A DNA stretch of 64,000 nt from positions 62,001 through 126,000 of the forward strand of contig JBGMEA010000008.1 of assembly GCA_041447245.1 (NCBI GenBank), given 5' to 3'. Positions 45,391 through 52,909 of the stretch are shown one piece after another (the stretch's first letter is position 1; each line of letters starts with the position of its first letter). Under the pieces are notes generated by a model that saw only the letters and a program-made list of their open reading frames with translations, had not been told where the DNA came from and did not search any database. A program made the translations under genes and the position numbers. The DNA comes from JBGMEA01 sp041447245. Lineage in GTDB: Bacteria; Bacillota; Clostridia; Eubacteriales; Anaerofustaceae.

Positions 45391-46281
45391 GATCTTGAAA
45401 AGGATGGTATTTTAACAGCCGCCGGAAAACCAAAGTGGAGACCAGAAACCTTAAAGAAAATTCTTTCGAATGAGAAATACATCGGTGATGCACTTTTGCA
45501 AAAGACCACTACAGTTGATTTTCTTACAAAGAAGAGAGTCAAGAATGAAGGTCATCTCCCACAGTATTATGTTGAAAATAGCCATGAGGCTATCATTCCG
45601 AAAGAACTCTTTTTACAAGCACAGGAAGAACTTCATCGCCGGAATAACATTTACACAGGCACAGACAAGAATAAAAGAATTTACAGCAGTAAATACGCTC
45701 TGAGTACCATAACCTTCTGTGGTGATTGCGGTGATATTTATAGACGAACATATTGGAATGTTCACGGTAGAAAAGAAATTGTTTGGCGATGTGTAACAAG
45801 AATCGAGCAAGGCCCCGAAATATGCAAGAGCCGAACAGTAAAGGAAGGCGATTTATATGATGCTGTTATGACTGCCATTAATAGATTACTTGCTGGCGGT
45901 GATAACATGATAAAAACACTGGAAGAAAACATCCATGCGGTAATTGGTGACACCACAGAGTATCAAATTTCAGAGATTAACACCTTGCTTGAAGAAAAGC
46001 AGAAGGAACTAATCAGCCTTGCTAATAAAGGAAAAGACTATGAACACTTGGCAGATGAGATTGATAACCTGCGTGAAAAACGTCAGACCCTTCTTGTGGA
46101 AGATGCATCATTAAGTGGTGAGAATGAGAGGATTAACGAGCTGATTGAATTTATCCGCAACAATAAATACCGAACCCAAAGATATGATGATGTACTTGTA
46201 AGAAAGTTAATACAGAATGTTACTGTTTACAATGACCATTTTGTAGTATGCTTTAAATCTGGCATTGAAGTTGAAGTATGA
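45391..46281 (+). pseudogene. Serine recombinase, C-terminal fragment
   Basis: Homology to large serine recombinases begins abruptly at LEKDGILTAAGKPKWRPETL and continues through the recombinase domain (NEKYIGDALLQK), zinc ribbon (CGDCGDIYRRTYW, later CKSRTV) and coiled coil to the end. The catalytic N-terminal domain with its Ser is absent, so it cannot recombine. The upstream DNA belongs to the opposite-strand glycine-zipper gene, also truncated at this point. It differs clearly from the recombinase at 32991. Confidence 0.8.
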
Positions 46282-46297
46282 AAAAAGGAACTTAGAT

Positions 46298-46337
46298 GGC
46301 CCATGACTCAGGAGTAGAGTTGTGGGCTTTTCTTTTG
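46298..46337 (+). terminator. Terminator after the recombinase fragment
   Basis: GCCCATGACTC pairs with GAGTTGTGGGC, with wobble pairs, around a 7-nt loop, followed by a T-rich run. Confidence 0.6.
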
Positions 46338-46425
46338 GTATATAATTTATGCAATATTAAAAAAACTATTGTTATTATCAACCAAATGGTTTATAATGTA
46401 ATTTAGTGTAAATTGGAGGTGCTGT

Positions 46426-46650
46426 ATGACTACGGCAGATATGATTAAGCAACTATGTGAACAAATGAATATTAGCGTTGCGGAACTTGCTAGACGTATT
46501 GGTCAGACTCCACAGAATTTCAATAAGAAATTAAAACGTGAAACTGTAACCTTGGATGAGTTGAAGGCTATAGCCGATGTATTGGATATTAAGTTTGAGC
46601 AGGCATTTATTTTGCCTGATGGCAATGAAATAAAGACAGGCAATGAGTAA
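46426..46650 (+). CDS. XRE-family small regulator
   Basis: A 74-residue Cro-type protein with ISVAELARRIGQTPQNFNKK and LDELKAIADVLDIKFEQAF. GGAGG precedes the ATG. It is followed after 15 bp by the 228-aa gene and then the PD-(D/E)XK gene, so it is probably the autoregulator of that operon. Confidence 0.88.
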   Translation: MTTADMIKQLCEQMNISVAELARRIGQTPQNFNKKLKRETVTLDELKAIADVLDIKFEQAFILPDGNEIKTGNE

Positions 46651-46665
46651 AGGAGGCGGTCTAAT

Positions 46666-47316
46666 ATGATGATTAGTCCAGAAAGTTATTACGAAGAGTG
46701 TCTTAAAGGAAAAACTAAAGAACAGATAATGACCGCTATACGGGGACATAAGCAGGAAATAGGACGTCTAAAAAATTCAATGGAAAACCCGCATGGTGGC
46801 ATTAAAACTGTTATGCATCCAAGTGAAGATACCCGCCTACACTGGAATCGTGAATATTTAGAGAGAGCCAAGGAAGCCTATGCTGAAGCTGGTGGAACGT
46901 ATACCTTATCAAAGTCAGAAGAAAAGGCCGCTGACTTTGTTGCAAATATAGATGCCATCAGCAAGATAACCTTTAGCATTGGAGGTTACTTTGGTGGCCA
47001 CCAAAATTATATTGTAGAACTAACTGGTGAATTGAAAGCCTATACAAAATTATGGGAAGATGAAGAACCTCTCTCGTTATGGGATGATGATAACCAGGAG
47101 CCTTGTACAAAGGATACTTTTATAGCTGCACTTAAAGATCTTCATATCGGTGAATGGCGAAGACGATATTCAACTAAACGTTTTGGATATACGGTGTGTG
47201 ATGGTACGCAGTGGGAGTTGGAATTTAAATATAGCAATGGCCATAAACCTGTAAGATTTGATGGAGATAACTCGTACCCCTATAACTTCGATAAGTTTCA
47301 GATGTTATTTGGATAG
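46666..47316 (+). pseudogene. Unknown protein gene, split near its 3' end by an IS
   Basis: The frame encodes 216 residues, polar and rich in aromatic residues, with KTKEQIMTAIRGHKQEIGRL, then the HPSEDTRLHWNREYLERA segment and FGYTVCDGTQWELEFKY. AAAGGAGG precedes the ATG. The last codons (Phe-Gly-stop) are supplied by the end of an IS inserted at 47310. Rejoining the flanks across the 3-bp duplication ATT restores a 228-residue protein ending IDVTEEDEDEDE. The lost acidic tail is short, so the product may still work. Function is unknown. Confidence 0.75.
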
Positions 47317-47383
47317 GCTACAATAAAATAGACAGATTTCTTAAGGTGATATAATAAAGAATCACAAAGGAGAAATCGTAACC

Positions 47384-47668
47384 ATGAACAAACGAACACG
47401 AAGAAGCTTTACAGACGAGTTTAAAACACAAATGGTTCAATTGTACCTAAACGGGAAGAGGAAATCTGATATCATCCGCGAATATGAGCTGACTCCATCC
47501 GCGCTGGATCGGTGGATCCAGCAACACGAGGACAGCGGATCTTATCGTGAAAAAGATAACCGAAGCGAGGAAGAGAACGAACTCATTAGGCTTCGCAAAG
47601 AGAATCAGCGCCTTAAGATGGAGAACGACATTTTAAAGCAAGCAGCGCTGATCATAGGACGAAAGTAG
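47384..47668 (+). CDS. IS3-family transposase orfA
   Basis: A 94-residue protein with an N-terminal helix-turn-helix (SFTDEFKTQMVQLY, YELTPSALDRWIQQH) and a charged zipper (EENELIRLRKENQRLKMEND). A TTTAAAG heptamer (47632-47638) in the right phase for -1 slippage lies near its end. Confidence 0.9.
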   Translation: MNKRTRRSFTDEFKTQMVQLYLNGKRKSDIIREYELTPSALDRWIQQHEDSGSYREKDNRSEEENELIRLRKENQRLKMENDILKQAALIIGRK

Positions 47669-48510
47669 AAGTCATTGAAGCCAATAAGAACTTTTACTCG
47701 GTATCAGCAATGTGTGACGTCCTGAAGTTAGCTCGCAGTACGTTTTACTCAAGAGCGAAAAACAGCCGACCCAAACGCAACGATCCAGATACGATCGACG
47801 TTATCCGTATCTTTATGCAAAACCGTAAAAACTATGGTACACGAAGAATCAAAGAGGCTCTGCACAAAGAAGGCAAAACAGTCTCCAGACGCAGAATCAG
47901 CCGTATCATGAAGCAAAACGGCTTAGTGTCGAATTATACTGTTGCACGTTATAAGGCTCATCCGTCAAAATCCAATGAAGATCAGATGGCAAATGTACTG
48001 AACAGAGATTTTGACGGACGGGATCACCTGGAAGTGGTTGTCAGCGATCTGACCTATGTCCGTGTTAATGGCAAGTGGCTCTACGTCTGTCTGATTCTGG
48101 ATCTTCATAACAGAGAGATTATCGGCTATAGCGCCGGAGCAAGGAAAGACTCTGCTTTGGTTTACCGGGCATTCGCAAGCATCAAACATGATTTAAGCAA
48201 GATCACAATACTTCATACGGATCGCGGCAATGAATTTAAGAACGTAGCCATTGATTCCTTGATCAGCACTTTTCAGATCACGCGTTCCTTAAGTAAGAAA
48301 GGATGCCCGTATGATAATGCAGTGGCAGAGGCAACATTTAAGAGCTTCAAAGTAGAGTTTGTATATCCGAATATATTTCAATCCTTGCATCATCTGGAAC
48401 TGGCACTGTTTGATTATGTCAACTGGTACAACAATATTAGGCTGCATTCCTCGCTTGGATATCTCTCACCGAACACCTACAAAAATATTCACCTTAAAAA
48501 TGTTGTCTGA
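47638..48510 (+). CDS. IS3-family transposase orfB
   Basis: A DDE transposase entered by -1 frameshift at T-TTA-AAG. It has VVVSDLTYVRV, ILHTDRGNEFK and the DNAVAEATFKSFKVEF segment holding the third acidic residue, and ends HSSLGYLSPNTYKN. It appears intact. Confidence 0.9.
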   Translation, partial: ASSADHRTKVEVIEANKNFYSVSAMCDVLKLARSTFYSRAKNSRPKRNDPDTIDVIRIFMQNRKNYGTRRIKEALHKEGKTVSRRRISRIMKQNGLVSNYTVARYKAHPSKSNEDQMANVLNRDFDGRDHLEVVVSDLTYVRVNGKWLYVCLILDLHNREIIGYSAGARKDSALVYRAFASIKHDLSKITILHTDRGNEFKNVAIDSLISTFQITRSLSKKGCPYDNAVAEATFKSFKVEFVYPNIFQSLHHLELALFDYVNWYNNIRLHSSLGYLSPNTYKNIHLKNVV

Positions 48511-48528
48511 TTTTCTGTTGCCATTCCA

Positions 48529-48574
48529 ATTTGGTATCGATGTTACTGAGGAGGACGAGGATGAGGATGAGTAG
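48529..48574 (+). pseudogene. Severed C-terminus of the 228-aa gene
   Basis: In the frame continuing from 46666 this piece reads FGIDVTEEDEDEDE then TAG. It follows directly after the right IS end and the ATT duplication, and ends just upstream of the ribosome site for the nuclease gene. Confidence 0.75.
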
Positions 48575-48601
48575 ATTTGATTGGGTAAAGGAGGGACAAC
48601 T

Positions 48602-50203
48602 TTGGAGATAAACAACATGAAAGCTTTATCTTATGAAGAGTTACGATCATTATATAAAAAATTCTTACATAGCCAGAACCTTTCCAAAGCAACAATCAAT
48701 ACTGCTTATGGTGACACCTTTTACCTCTGGAGGAAAGGGAGCAAAGACCTGTTCTGGAATGCGGTGACTGCTACTGATTTTGAGAATGAGGCAAGGGATG
48801 AATTAATAACAGCTCTTTCTGAGAACTCGACAGGCAATGTTAAATCACTTGTTAGTGGTTACATGTCTCATCTTAGAAGATTTCGATTGTTTTTGTCATT
48901 GGATGAGACTGTGTCCCCAGTTGAATATAAACAACAGACCACAGTAAAGCCAAAACGTGCGAGCCGTGAAATAATAATCAACAAAATGTATGTCGGAACC
49001 TATTTGTCAGAGGGAGATAATATAGGGCATGAAATCATAAACCTATACAAAGCAGATGATGGGAAAAATTATATTTATCTAAATTCTCAAGGCACAATAG
49101 AATCATCTCATGGAGAAAGTTGTATAACCGTTTTGTTGGTACGGAAATTTGCCTCAAAAACATATAAAATACTGGCGAAGGCAGAGGGTATTACAATTCT
49201 TGATTTCGCCGATAGCAAACTTCCGCGAATAGAAAGATATAAAGGACAAGTTGCATTGGGACTAACCTACGGTGGAGTAAGTCTTGTTGATTTATTTAAT
49301 GAAAATTCCTATCGTGGTAGTCTTGAAGAAGAAAAAAATGCTTATACCACATTTGTCGCTGATAGGGTTATTAAGCCAAAAAATCATATTTATATTACAG
49401 ACGATGAATTTGTTAGTGGAGATAACACTTTTTTCATTCGTACAAATAAAGGATTTGGCAAACAAACATTAAGAGAGTTCTACAACGAAAATGAAAAGCC
49501 GGATTCCTTTGCTGATTTGAATCAGATAATTGAGGCCAAAGAGCAATGGGAAGATACTAATACGAACCAAGCAATTTCTGAATTGCCAAAGCTTCAAAAA
49601 GATCCATATTTCAATTTCCTTAAAATAATTAAGCAGGAAGACAATGAACTCGCTTTTTCCAATATGCTTGCTTACTTTTTCAATATAAATAGAGAAGCTT
49701 TTTCTAAGTTTGCGCATGAAGTTTTATCTATCAAGATACAAACAGATTTCACCATAGAGAGAGAAAAGAGAAATATTGACCTGCTAATCTCTGACAAAAA
49801 CAATGCCATTGTAATAGAAAATAAAATCAAATCAAGCATCAATGGTATTGATGACCGACACGATATTTACAGTGATAAGGTACAATCACAGCTTAAAAAA
49901 TACTATCAATATGTCACAACTGATGATGAGTATCGCAAGAAATCTGTGAGTTGCTTTATTTTTTCACCTAATTACAATCACATTGAACTAAGCAAGTTTT
50001 CGTGCGGTGAAAAGTATACTGTCATTTATTACAGAGAAATTTATAATTTCTTTATTGAAAACAGGAGCCTGTTTGATGATGTGACTTATTTTGAAGATTT
50101 CATTAATGCAATGCATAAGCACACAAAGGACTACGATAATGATTTAGAAGAAGAAATGCAAAGAAGATTTCTAAATACTATTTACAAAGCAAAAAAGGAG
50201 TAA
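48602..50203 (+). CDS. PD-(D/E)XK nuclease-domain protein
   Basis: A 533-residue multi-domain protein. TTG 48602 follows AAAGGAGGG by 7 nt and is preferred. An N-terminal helical region (about 1-95) is followed by a middle domain (about 115-200: TYLSEGDNIGHEIINLYKAD, YIYLNSQGTI, YKILAKAEGI). The C-terminal part (about 345-533) is a PD-(D/E)XK nuclease with E-L-A-F-S-N, the core NIDLLISDKNNAIVIENKIKS (D, then E-x-K) and a Q-LKKYY helix. It lies behind an XRE gene and the 228-aa gene, so a restriction-like or abortive role is plausible. Confidence 0.8.
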   Translation: MEINNMKALSYEELRSLYKKFLHSQNLSKATINTAYGDTFYLWRKGSKDLFWNAVTATDFENEARDELITALSENSTGNVKSLVSGYMSHLRRFRLFLSLDETVSPVEYKQQTTVKPKRASREIIINKMYVGTYLSEGDNIGHEIINLYKADDGKNYIYLNSQGTIESSHGESCITVLLVRKFASKTYKILAKAEGITILDFADSKLPRIERYKGQVALGLTYGGVSLVDLFNENSYRGSLEEEKNAYTTFVADRVIKPKNHIYITDDEFVSGDNTFFIRTNKGFGKQTLREFYNENEKPDSFADLNQIIEAKEQWEDTNTNQAISELPKLQKDPYFNFLKIIKQEDNELAFSNMLAYFFNINREAFSKFAHEVLSIKIQTDFTIEREKRNIDLLISDKNNAIVIENKIKSSINGIDDRHDIYSDKVQSQLKKYYQYVTTDDEYRKKSVSCFIFSPNYNHIELSKFSCGEKYTVIYYREIYNFFIENRSLFDDVTYFEDFINAMHKHTKDYDNDLEEEMQRRFLNTIYKAKKE

Positions 50204-50217
50204 AGAGACCGTCGTCT

Positions 50218-50442
50218 GTGGAGATATATTATTTTCAAAGATGTCATCAGATGGAAAATGATATTACAGCAAATAAAATATTGGTATTGCCTTGGATTTG
50301 TTCATACTCATCGGATAAGTTCCTTTGCTTTATTAAGTCCGAGAGCTTTTCGGATGCTTTTAAATCAGAGATTTTTTCATCTGTATGGCTAATATCGAAC
50401 AGGAAAGCTTTAAAAGAGTTGTTGAGACAAAATGCAGATTAG
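50218..50442 (+). CDS. Possible 74-aa small protein
   Basis: A short frame starting at GTG 50218, 14 nt after the nuclease stop, encoding 74 residues with LVLPWICSYSSDKFLCF. The nearest ribosome-site-like sequence is more than 15 nt upstream, which weakens the case. It may be a genuine downstream gene or a remnant. Confidence 0.3.
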   Translation: MEIYYFQRCHQMENDITANKILVLPWICSYSSDKFLCFIKSESFSDAFKSEIFSSVWLISNRKALKELLRQNAD

Positions 50443-50486
50443 TAAAAAGTTTCTCGAATAATATTGAATTATAGAAAGGGATCGTT

Positions 50487-51299
50487 ATGGAGTATATAAT
50501 AAAAGAATTTTTGCTTTTTTTAACATACAGCTTTATTGGCTGGGTATGTGAGGTAATATATTGTTCGTTTCCGGATAAAAAGTTTGTGAACAGAGGGTTT
50601 TTAATAGGCCCATATTGTCCTATTTATGGCTTTGGAGCACTTGCAGTCATAAATATTTTGACACCTTTTTCAGATAATCCTATAATAGTTTATTTTCTTG
50701 CAGTGATTTTAACTAGTCTTTTGGAATATGTTACGGGATACTTATTAGAACGAATATACCATTTAAAATGGTGGGATTATTCAAATTATAAGTTGAATAT
50801 TCATGGAAGAGTCGTATTACATAATTCGTTGATTTTTGGAGGATTATCATTAATCGCAATATATTTTCTAAATCCTATTTTACTTAATATGATTAACAAG
50901 TTGCCATTAAGCATGCGTTACACATCAAGTTTAATATTACTATCCATATTCTTGACTGATAATATAATATCTACTCTAAATGCTTTAAAATTGAATACCA
51001 ACCTATCGAAGCTTCATATGATTGCGGATGAAATCAAAGAGACGATGTCAGAGAAACTTTTTATAAAATTAAAATCAATACAATCTGACGAAGAACTGTC
51101 TCAGATTAGGGTATTAACAAATAAAATCGATGAGCTTAACCAAAAATTTAATGATATATCAAAACAAAATAAAGAGTTTGTGAAAAGAGTATTTGCTGCT
51201 TTCCCCAATATAACGTCAAAATTACATAAAGAAACACTAATTAATTTAAAAGCAGTAAATAAAATGAACACAAACAAGAAAAATAAAAAAAGCAATTGA
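50487..51299 (+). CDS. CmpB-type putative ABC transporter permease
   Basis: A 270-residue membrane protein of the ABC_trans_CmpB family, with the typical N-terminus (SFIGWVCEVIYCSF, NRGFLIGPYCPIYGFGAL) and about five transmembrane helices. The C-terminal 90 residues form a lysine-rich coiled coil. GAAAGGG precedes the ATG. Despite the family name there is no ATPase gene beside it and the transport role is unproven. Confidence 0.88.
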   Translation: MEYIIKEFLLFLTYSFIGWVCEVIYCSFPDKKFVNRGFLIGPYCPIYGFGALAVINILTPFSDNPIIVYFLAVILTSLLEYVTGYLLERIYHLKWWDYSNYKLNIHGRVVLHNSLIFGGLSLIAIYFLNPILLNMINKLPLSMRYTSSLILLSIFLTDNIISTLNALKLNTNLSKLHMIADEIKETMSEKLFIKLKSIQSDEELSQIRVLTNKIDELNQKFNDISKQNKEFVKRVFAAFPNITSKLHKETLINLKAVNKMNTNKKNKKSN

Positions 51300-51310
51300 T
51301 AGTATAAAAA

Positions 51311-51348
51311 ATAAAGCACATGGGTGAATAACCCGATGTGCTTTATTT
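51311..51348. terminator. Bidirectional terminator
   Basis: AAAGCACATGGGT pairs with ACCCGATGTGCTTT around a short loop. It lies between the convergent CmpB and Hsp20 genes with A/T-rich flanks. Confidence 0.85.
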
Positions 51349-51352
51349 TGCC

Positions 51353-51802
51353 TTATTCAACATCAATTGTAATGCTGTTGTTTGGCTTTTCTTCTTTAGG
51401 AACTACAACTTTAAGTAAACCATTTTCCAGTTTTGCTTTAATACCATCTGGCTTGGCATCTTCCAAATAAATTGAACGACTCATAGAACTATAACGTCTC
51501 TCTCTGTGGATGAAATTCTTTTTCTTTGATTCACTGTTTTCATCCCTAGTAATAGAAATCATAAGTTTTCCATCGTTAAGTTCAACATTGATGTCTTTTT
51601 TATCTATACCTGGCACTTCAGCCTCAATTAGGTATTCATTGCCATTATCTTCGACATCAACTTTGAAAGTGTCATGTGTGAGGGTTCTTCTAAAAGGCCA
51701 GTCATTGGAAAAAAAGTCATCAAGTACGTTGTAGAAGTCCTCAAAGCCAGTGTTTGTAGAGATTTCTTGGTTCTTTTTGTTAAAAGGTACTAATCCAGCC
51801 AT
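51353..51802 (-). CDS. Hsp20 small heat-shock protein
   Basis: A 149-residue alpha-crystallin-domain chaperone. The N-terminal part reads LVPFNKKN. The domain at about 45-135 has YLIEAEVPGIDKKDINVEL, FIHRERRYSSMSRSIYL and the conserved A-x-L-E-N-G-L-L motif, with a C-terminal ITIDVE. It holds unfolding proteins during heat stress. ATG 51802 follows AAGGAG by 9 nt. A perfect CIRCE operator lies in its leader, so HrcA should repress it. Confidence 0.95.
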   Translation of the reverse strand: MAGLVPFNKKNQEISTNTGFEDFYNVLDDFFSNDWPFRRTLTHDTFKVDVEDNGNEYLIEAEVPGIDKKDINVELNDGKLMISITRDENSESKKKNFIHRERRYSSMSRSIYLEDAKPDGIKAKLENGLLKVVVPKEEKPNNSITIDVE

Positions 51803-51835
51803 AAATAACAACTCCTTTTCAATTTATTTTTTTTG

Positions 51836-51862
51836 TTAGCACTCTCATTTATTGAGTGCTAA
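51836..51862. promoter_or_regulatory. CIRCE operator (HrcA site)
   Basis: TTAGCACTC, 9 nt, GAGTGCTAA: an exact match to the CIRCE consensus, between the promoter and the Hsp20 start. Confidence 0.95.
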
Positions 51863-51866
51863 TTAT

Positions 51867-51895
51867 TATATAACACAGAATGTTCCGCTTGTCAA
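51867..51895 (-). promoter_or_regulatory. Promoter of the Hsp20 gene
   Basis: TTGACA (51895-51890) on the minus strand is followed 17 bp later by TATATA and 19 bp later by TATAAT, just upstream of CIRCE. Confidence 0.65.
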
Positions 51896-52409
51896 TATAT
51901 TTTTGAGAATTTTTTTATTTAAATTTGACTTTGATATTTTTCCATAAACGAGAGTCAATCTTGGATATGTTTCCATTTACGAGCGTGGATATTTTCGCAA
52001 GTTCGGGAGCAGGTAAAATTAGAACAAAAATACCGTTTTGACAGCTATAAAAACCTCTCAAAACACGTCGAGACTGTGATATGGATACAAAAGAAAAATA
52101 CCTAAAAATCCTTTATTTTAAACGAAATTCGCGTGTTCACTCATTCGATATATGTGGTGTATTTTCGAGAAAATCGAACATTTTGAATGAAATTGAAATT
52201 CTCATAGCCTGTCGAACACCAAAAAGGTCGTGTATAGGTGGACATGTACCCAAGTCTACAGATAGGTGTGGTATTCAATAGGTGAATAATGTGTCCATAT
52301 CTGGAGTATGAATCGATAAACAGTTATTATTAATTTATAACATGCAATAACTTACATCATTGGTACCATGTTCATAAAATCATGCAAAATTAACATGCAG
52401 CATCACCTC
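51896..52409. other. Non-coding stretch with iteron-like repeats
   Basis: About 510 bp with no convincing gene. TTTCCATAAACGAG (51939-51952) recurs as TTTCCATTTACGAG (51970-51983), each followed by GGATAT. It lies upstream of a replication-initiator-like HTH gene, so it could be a remnant of a plasmid or ICE origin. A 66-codon frame at 52081 has no ribosome site and is probably chance. Confidence 0.35.
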
Positions 52410-52437
52410 AAGACGTTCTAATGAGCGTCTTTTTTTA
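52410..52437 (+). terminator. Terminator-like hairpin in the leader of the HTH gene
   Basis: AAGACGTTC pairs with GAGCGTCTT (one wobble) around TAAT, followed by seven T. It lies 20 bp before the ATG of the HTH gene, so it could attenuate that gene as well as end upstream transcription. Confidence 0.6.
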
Positions 52438-52456
52438 TTACTCACAAGGAGGAATT

Positions 52457-52909
52457 ATGGCCGTATTTCGCATAGAAAAGAATAAAAACTACACCGTGAT
52501 GTCCAACCACCATCTTCGGGATATTTCACTCTCACTCAAAGCAAAGGGGCTCTTATCTCTCATGCTCAGTCTTCCCGATGGTTGGGACTATACTTTGAGA
52601 GGTTTGGCAACAATCAATAAAGAAAGTATTGATGCGATCAGAACGGCTGTATTGGAGTTGGAAGAAAACGGGTATCTTATTCGTCATCAAGGACGAGACC
52701 CAAAGGGCAAACTCACAACTATCGAATATACGATTTACGAGCAGCCGCAAAATCCAACCCCATCATTGGAAAAACCGTTATTGGATAATCCAATCACGGG
52801 TAAGCCCATAACGGAAGATCCGATATTGGATATTCCAACGCAATTAAATACTAAACAATTAAATACTGATTTATTAAATAAATATAACTGTGTTGAACTT
52901 AAAAAATAA
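52457..52909 (+). CDS. Replication-initiator-like HTH protein, C-terminus lost
   Basis: The frame begins MAVFRIEKNKNYTVMSNHHL, followed by LSLKAKGLLSLMLSLPDGWDY and a winged-helix RTAVLELEENGYLIRHQGRD. This is the beginning of HTH proteins common in conjugative elements of Clostridia, which resemble plasmid initiators and are usually about 250-300 residues. Here it stops after 150 residues at a junction with the opposite-strand gene (about 52880-52915). AAGGAGG precedes ATG 52457. It is probably a non-functional truncation. Confidence 0.75.
   Translation: MAVFRIEKNKNYTVMSNHHLRDISLSLKAKGLLSLMLSLPDGWDYTLRGLATINKESIDAIRTAVLELEENGYLIRHQGRDPKGKLTTIEYTIYEQPQNPTPSLEKPLLDNPITGKPITEDPILDIPTQLNTKQLNTDLLNKYNCVELKK

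Larger units (their letters stand above)
47310..48528 (+). mobile_element. IS3-family element inserted in the 228-aa gene
   Basis: A 1219-bp element. The left end TGGATAGGC and right end (complement of TGGAATGGC) form long imperfect inverted repeats that continue through AAAAT-AGACA and TTAAGGTGA. The target ATT is duplicated at 47307-47309 and 48529-48531. It carries orfA and orfB with a frameshift. It differs in sequence from the two IS407-like elements. Confidence 0.9.

Noticed and set aside
52081..52281. 66-codon + strand ORF
   Set aside because: It has no ribosome site, odd composition and no family resemblance, and it lies in a repeat-bearing non-coding stretch.
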